A stretch of DNA of 9,239 nt from Moraxellaceae bacterium. Lineage in GTDB: Bacteria; Pseudomonadota; Gammaproteobacteria; Pseudomonadales; Moraxellaceae. The notes under the pieces are model-generated. The model saw only the letters and a list, made by a program, of their open reading frames with translations. It did not search any database and was not told where the DNA came from. The DNA lies in assembly GCA_030146505.1 (NCBI GenBank), contig JASLCO010000292.1, positions 1 to 9,239 of the forward strand, written 5' to 3'. The translations under genes were made by a program, and so were the position numbers. This document shows positions 5,870-9,239 of the stretch, piece by piece (the first letter of the stretch is position 1; each line of letters opens with the position of its first letter).

Positions 5870-6832
5870 TCAGCGCTGCAATTGGGCCAGCGCAATGCGC
5901 ACGGCCTTGCGCACTTCGGGATCGGCGTCATGGCTGGCGGCCTGCAAGGCCGGCAGGGCCGAAGCATCACCGACCTCACCCAGCGCCAGAGCCGCTTCTT
6001 TACGCAAATTGCTGATACTGTGGCCCAGTGTACGCAGAAGACCGGGCGTGGCCGCACTGTCCTTCAGCTTGCCCAGCGCACGTGCCGCCTGCAGGCGTAC
6101 CTGCCAGTAGCTGTCATCCAGTGCCACGATCAGGTCATCCAGGGCAGCGGCAAAACGCAGCTTGCCCAGGGTGGCGGCCGCTTCCTCCCGCACCTGCCAG
6201 ACTTCATCCGCCAGCGCACTATGCAATGCCGGCAAAACACTGGCACTGCGGGAAAAACCCAGGGCACCGGTGGCAGCACGGCGCACCTCTACATCCGGAT
6301 CAGCCTCGGCAAGACGGGCAATATCCGCCAGCGCCTCTTCCTTCTTCAGCCAGCCCAGCACGGCCACGGCTTCGCGGCGCACCTGTGCATCCGTATCACC
6401 CAGACTGATCTGCGCCGGATCAGCCGCATCCGGCAGCCGCAGTTCGCGCAGGGCGCGCAGGATGGCCGTGCGCACAAAAGCATTTTCATGACGGGCCCAG
6501 GGCAACAGGACTTTTCCGGTTTCCGCCTGCTTGAGCTCGCTCAGGCTTTGCGCGGCATGCTGACGCACCGTGGCATCGCTGTCGGCCAGGGCATGGCAGA
6601 GCGCTTCCGCCACGAACCCGTCATCCCAGCCCGCCAGCAGGCGGGCAGCCTCCTGGCGTACCTCGGCTGCTGCATCATGACGCAGCGATGTCTGCAACCA
6701 GATCAGGTTGTCTTCATCTTCCTGCTCGGCCAGCTCCATGAGGGCAATACGACGCACGCCGGCATCCGTGCTCACGAGGCGGGCACGCAATCCGGCATCA
6801 GCCAGTTCCATATCAGGAAAAGCAAGATTCAT
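5870..6832 (-). CDS. HEAT-repeat scaffold protein
   Basis: A 320-residue soluble protein with no signal peptide or membrane segment, built from about ten HEAT repeats of roughly 30 residues. Each has the pattern D-x(4-5)-V-R-x-x-A-x-x-x-L, e.g. AEVRQEAARLL, ATVRQHAAQSL, AQVRREAVAVLGWL, VEVRRAATGALGF, WQVREEAAATLGKL, WQVRLQAARALGKL, PEVRKAVRIAL. Such PBS-lyase-like HEAT arrays form curved solenoids that bind other proteins; no catalytic motif is visible. The start at 6832 (MNLAFPDMEL) is chosen because it lies 10 bases after the ABC ATPase stop with GAGAAG upstream. The frame stays open to 7027, but that part only shadows the ATPase gene. Its place between transporter genes and a DUF971 gene suggests it docks the transporter or an enzyme that uses the imported substrate. 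Function not known. Confidence 0.87.
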   Translation of the reverse strand: MNLAFPDMELADAGLRARLVSTDAGVRRIALMELAEQEDEDNLIWLQTSLRHDAAAEVRQEAARLLAGWDDGFVAEALCHALADSDATVRQHAAQSLSELKQAETGKVLLPWARHENAFVRTAILRALRELRLPDAADPAQISLGDTDAQVRREAVAVLGWLKKEEALADIARLAEADPDVEVRRAATGALGFSRSASVLPALHSALADEVWQVREEAAATLGKLRFAAALDDLIVALDDSYWQVRLQAARALGKLKDSAATPGLLRTLGHSISNLRKEAALALGEVGDASALPALQAASHDADPEVRKAVRIALAQLQR

Positions 6833-6842
6833 GATTTTCTTC

Positions 6843-7679
6843 TCAGGTGGCAAAACGGACCTGGCTGGCGGGACGGCTGCCCAGGGGTGACAGCCGTTCC
6901 AGCGGATGGTCTTCATGATCGTGGTGACGCAACAGGCGCAGGCAATGCCGCTTGAGATCGGAAAAATGCTGCGAGGTGATGAGCTCGGTCTGGCGCGGGC
7001 GCGGAAAATCCAGCGGGATTTCTTCAATGATGCGGCCGGGACGCGGGCTCATCACGAGGATGCGGTCGGCAAGGAAAAGTGCCTCGTCGATATCATGCGT
7101 GATGAAGACCACCGTCGTGCGTATGCGCGCCCATACCTCCAGCAGCAGCTCCTGCATCATGAGGCGGGTCATGGCATCCAGCGCACCGAAGGGCTCATCC
7201 ATCAACAACACGCGCGGATGGTTGATCAGCACACGGGCAATTTCCACGCGCTGCTGCATGCCGCCGGAGAGCTGTTCCGGATAACGGTTTTCAAAACCTT
7301 CCAGCCCCACCAGCTTGATCAGGTCCAGCGCCTGCTGCCGGCGCTGGCGCCGTGCAACCCCCTTCATCTTGAGACCGAAGGCCACATTGTCCAGCACCTT
7401 CTTCCAGGGAAAGAGGGTGTGATGCTGGAAGACGAGGCCACGATCGGGATGCGGCGCCGTCACCGTGCTGCCATCAACCGCAATACGACCGGCGCTGTAA
7501 TCCAGATGCCCGGCCAGCGCCCCCAGCAGCGTGGATTTTCCGCAGCCGGAAGGCCCGAGTATGCAAACAAATTCGCCCGGGGCCACATCAATGGAAACAT
7601 CCTGCAGCGCCTCGAAGCGCTGCGCGCCCTGCCCGAGATGGATGTGCAGGTTTTCAATACGGATATGGCCGCTGCTCAT
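6843..7679 (-). CDS. ABC transporter ATP-binding protein, NitT/TauT type
   Basis: A 278-residue cytoplasmic ATPase with all motifs intact: Walker A GPSGCGKST (42-50), Q-loop Q85, signature LSGGMQQR (137-144), Walker B LLMDEP (158-163), D-loop ALD (166-168) and H-loop H195. PHPDRGLVFQHHTLFPW is typical of the nitrate/sulfonate/taurine importer group (NrtD/SsuB/TauB). The start at 7679 is set by the ATGA overlap with the permease gene; upstream in-frame codons only shadow the permease. The C-terminus is unusual: residues 245-258 hold a dense run of His with one Cys (H245, C246, H252, H253, H255, H258). It should energise the permease encoded just upstream. Which of nitrate, sulfonate, taurine, a thiamine precursor or another small compound is carried cannot be decided here. 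Confidence 0.93.
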   Translation of the reverse strand: MSSGHIRIENLHIHLGQGAQRFEALQDVSIDVAPGEFVCILGPSGCGKSTLLGALAGHLDYSAGRIAVDGSTVTAPHPDRGLVFQHHTLFPWKKVLDNVAFGLKMKGVARRQRRQQALDLIKLVGLEGFENRYPEQLSGGMQQRVEIARVLINHPRVLLMDEPFGALDAMTRLMMQELLLEVWARIRTTVVFITHDIDEALFLADRILVMSPRPGRIIEEIPLDFPRPRQTELITSQHFSDLKRHCLRLLRHHDHEDHPLERLSPLGSRPASQVRFAT

Positions 7680-8557
7680 GAGGCTTTCCCCTGCGGCCGG
7701 TACCAGGGCATGAGCCACTGTCCGGCCTGCTTGATGAGCACGCTGCTGCCCATGCCGAAAATACCGATCAGCAACATGCCGACGACAATATTGGCGTAGT
7801 TCTGCAAGGTGTAGGACTCCCAGGTGTAATAGCCGATGCCGAACTGCCCGGAAATCATTTCCGCCGTCACCAGGCAAAACCAGCAGGTGCCCATGCCAAT
7901 GGCAAGGCCGGTCACTATGCTGGGCGCCGCCGCCGGCAGGATCACTTCCGTGAAAATGCTGCCGCGGCCACTGCCGAGGCTGCGTGCCGACGCGATGAGG
8001 CGCGCATCCACCGCTTCCACGCCATGAATGGTGTTGAGCAGGATGGGAAAAAGTGCGCCGGTAAAAGTGATGAAAACCATCGAGAGTTCCGAGGAGGGAA
8101 ACATCAGGATGGCCAGCGGAATCCAGGCCACGGCCGGAATCGGGCGCAGCAATTCCAGCGGCGGCAACAAAACATCTTCAGCCCAGCGCGAACGACCGAT
8201 TGCCAGCCCCAGCCCTACGCCTGTCAATGCCGCCACAAGAAAGCCGGCAAAGACGCGGTAAAGGCTGCTGCTCACATGCGCCCACAATTTTGGCGAGCGC
8301 AGCAGGTCCAGCGTGGCCTGTACCACCTCCTGCGGCGAGGGCACATTGGCGAAGGTGATCAGCCCCAGATGGAGATGCCGCGTGGAGGCGAAATGCCAGA
8401 GCGCCACGCAGGCGAAAACGGAAAGCGCACGCAAGGCCCAGCGTGCGGCCGGAAAGTCTCCGGCGCGCAGGCGCCGGAGACCGCTGGGAGCCCCCGGAGC
8501 CGCCGCAATGACGGCCCGGGTATTGCTATTGCTATTGGTATCGGTGGCTGCGGTCAT
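7676..8557 (-). CDS. ABC transporter permease, NitT/TauT type (TauC/SsuC-like)
   Basis: A 293-residue inner-membrane subunit. A polar N-terminus of about 40 residues includes a Thr/Asn/Ser run at 6-13. The first membrane helix is at about 42-58, and further hydrophobic segments lie near 103-121, 141-153, 157-176, 212-234 and 256-275. The EAA-type coupling loop, which contacts the ATPase, is at about 185-217 (ARLIASARSLGSGRGSIFTEVILP and on). GMGTCWFCLVTAEMISGQFGIGYY after it is the family's conserved end region. The gene starts 6 bases after the binding-protein stop and ends in a 4-base overlap with the ATPase start, so all three are translationally coupled. Confidence 0.92.
   Translation of the reverse strand: MTAATDTNSNSNTRAVIAAAPGAPSGLRRLRAGDFPAARWALRALSVFACVALWHFASTRHLHLGLITFANVPSPQEVVQATLDLLRSPKLWAHVSSSLYRVFAGFLVAALTGVGLGLAIGRSRWAEDVLLPPLELLRPIPAVAWIPLAILMFPSSELSMVFITFTGALFPILLNTIHGVEAVDARLIASARSLGSGRGSIFTEVILPAAAPSIVTGLAIGMGTCWFCLVTAEMISGQFGIGYYTWESYTLQNYANIVVGMLLIGIFGMGSSVLIKQAGQWLMPWYRPQGKAS
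8456..8481 (-). other. Perfect 11-bp hairpin inside the permease coding sequence
   Basis: The arms GTCTCCGGCGC (8456-8466) and GCGCCGGAGAC (8471-8481) are perfectly complementary around a 4-base loop, over codons 26-34 of the permease. The stem is GC-rich and begins about 75 bases after the start codon. The encoded residues fall in the non-conserved N-terminal tail, so the DNA or RNA structure may matter more than the protein sequence. Confidence 0.6.
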
Positions 8558-8563
8558 GAGGAC

Positions 8564-9239
8564 TCAGCGTGCCGCCACGGCATTGGCTGTTTTCACAGCA
8601 TTGAAATCAGCCACGTTGCCGCCCTGGGCGCGGGCCCAGCCCTCGGCAGCCCCCCTGGAAAGGAAGGCATTGATCTGGCCACTCTTGTCCACGGCATACC
8701 AGGCCTTGTCCGCCAGCAGCTTGATGCCGGTATTGCGGTCCTGCGCATAGACCACGCGCACTTTCTTGCCGGCCGCTTCCAGCTTGCGCAGATCGGCAAA
8801 GGCATTTTCCGGCGAGGCGTAGTGGCGCACCTTGGCTTCATCCTTCACCCAGATTTCCGCCACGCGCCTGAACTCGGTGATGGGCTTGCCGGTGCTGGCA
8901 TCCTTGGCCTTCAGCGCCAGCTTGTCGTAGTTCTTGAGACGGGCTTCGTAATCCAGGCCGGAAGCCTTGAAAGCGGCACGGATATACTGGTCGTCCACGA
9001 AGTTGCCGACATCAAGGCCGAGATCATCCTTCTTGAGCAGGGTCAGGGTATCAATGGCGGTGGACAGTGCCTGGCGATATTCCGGCTTCCAGGTGAAATC
9101 GCGGGTCTGCAGGCCCAGCGGCGCGTGGAAGAGATAATTCACTTCCGCTTCTATGCCGGTCACCTTGGCAATCAGCTCGCTGTATTTTTCCGGATCGGCC
9201 GTAAAGAGACGATCGGCTTCAATCGCCGCACGCAGATAG
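8564..9239 (-). CDS. ABC transporter substrate-binding protein, NitT/TauT (NMT1-like) family, C-terminal part
   Basis: This gene is cut by the right edge. The frame stays open to base 9239, and 225 residues are visible with no start codon or signal peptide. The GTG at 9163 is in frame but internal, since coding similarity continues upstream (YLRAAIEADRLFTADPEKY). The first 110 or so visible residues look like the second lobe of NMT1/NitT-TauT periplasmic binding proteins, ending in VGNFVDDQYIRAAFKASGLD. The last 60-90 residues do not look like the usual end of this family. LLADKAWYAVDKSGQINAFL and AAEGWARAQGGNVADF recall NosL, the copper-binding accessory protein of nitrous oxide reductase. 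The protein should deliver substrate in the periplasm to the permease encoded 6 bases downstream. The substrate is not identifiable. Confidence 0.82.
   Translation of the reverse strand, partial: YLRAAIEADRLFTADPEKYSELIAKVTGIEAEVNYLFHAPLGLQTRDFTWKPEYRQALSTAIDTLTLLKKDDLGLDVGNFVDDQYIRAAFKASGLDYEARLKNYDKLALKAKDASTGKPITEFRRVAEIWVKDEAKVRHYASPENAFADLRKLEAAGKKVRVVYAQDRNTGIKLLADKAWYAVDKSGQINAFLSRGAAEGWARAQGGNVADFNAVKTANAVAAR
8567..8749 (-). other. NosL-like C-terminal segment of the binding protein
   Basis: This is the last 61 residues of the binding protein, after the normal end of the NMT1-like fold. An ADKAWYAVD strand is followed by FLSRGAAEGWARAQGG and a NVADFNAV end, the order found at the end of NosL domains (displayed residue, shielded helix, Gly-Gly, strand). 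The segment has no Cys or Met, so it would not bind copper as NosL does. The match is by eye. Confidence 0.4.

Noticed and set aside
5478..6110. 210-residue plus-strand open frame after the REP doublet
   Set aside because: It runs through the DUF971 gene and the HEAT 3' end in antisense, and resembles no protein I know.
5882..6955. 357-residue plus-strand open frame across the HEAT gene
   Set aside because: Its internal repetition mirrors the HEAT repeats on the other strand and it has no recognisable domain.
6833..7027. Longer N-terminus of the HEAT protein
   Set aside because: It overlaps the ATPase gene in another frame and shows no HEAT pattern. The start at 6832 follows the ATPase stop by 10 bases.
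7680..7877. Longer N-terminus of the ABC ATPase
   Set aside because: It is the permease gene read in another frame; the ATGA overlap gives a clear start at 7679.
8564..9163. Binding protein starting at a GTG at base 9163
   Set aside because: The frame stays open to the window edge and the residues upstream continue the same protein. The GTG encodes an internal valine; the true start is outside the window.
1..9239. CRISPR array, tRNA, rRNA, insertion sequence or phage attachment site
   Set aside because: No regularly spaced direct repeats, no tRNA or rRNA signatures and no transposase or integrase were seen. The repeats present are REP-type inverted pairs.

Overview
The window (about 62% GC by eye) looks like a proteobacterial chromosome, most likely a betaproteobacterium of the Rhodocyclales/Nitrosomonadales type or a near relative. 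Three things suggest this: the PPi-PFK-like protein resembles those of methylotrophic and chemolithotrophic Proteobacteria, a stand-alone DUF971 protein is present, and several families of REP-like palindromes lie between the genes. The assignment is an inference. No marker gene fixes the taxon.

Layout. (1) Bases 1-168 hold a REP-like palindrome at the left edge, then a promoter and a probable operator. (2) Bases 169-3669 on the + strand carry a drug-efflux operon: a TetR-family repressor, an EmrA-type membrane fusion protein joined by a 4-base ATGA overlap, and an EmrB-type 14-helix MFS exporter. An imperfect dyad covers the promoter of the repressor gene, which suggests autorepression of the whole operon. 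(3) Bases 3670-4054 are non-coding and hold a 112-base, MITE-like inverted pair of REP hairpins. (4) Bases 4055-5347 (+) encode a phosphofructokinase of the PPi-dependent lineage whose phosphoryl-donor residues are atypical. (5) Bases 5348-5570 separate convergent genes and hold a second REP doublet. (6) Bases 9239-5571 on the - strand form a very compact five-gene operon. In transcription order it encodes a NitT/TauT-type ABC substrate-binding protein (5' part outside the window), its permease, its ATPase, a protein of ten HEAT repeats, and a small DUF971 zinc-domain protein. Gaps within it are 6, -4, 10 and 11 bases.

How the genes work together. The left operon should sense a lipophilic compound and export it across the inner membrane through the EmrA adaptor; no TolC-type outer-membrane gene is present here. 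The right operon is the most interesting part. It couples an importer whose substrate cannot be named to a HEAT scaffold and a DUF971 protein. The binding protein ends in a NosL-like segment and the ATPase ends in a His-rich tail. Both hint at metal handling or enzyme maturation, but this is conjecture.
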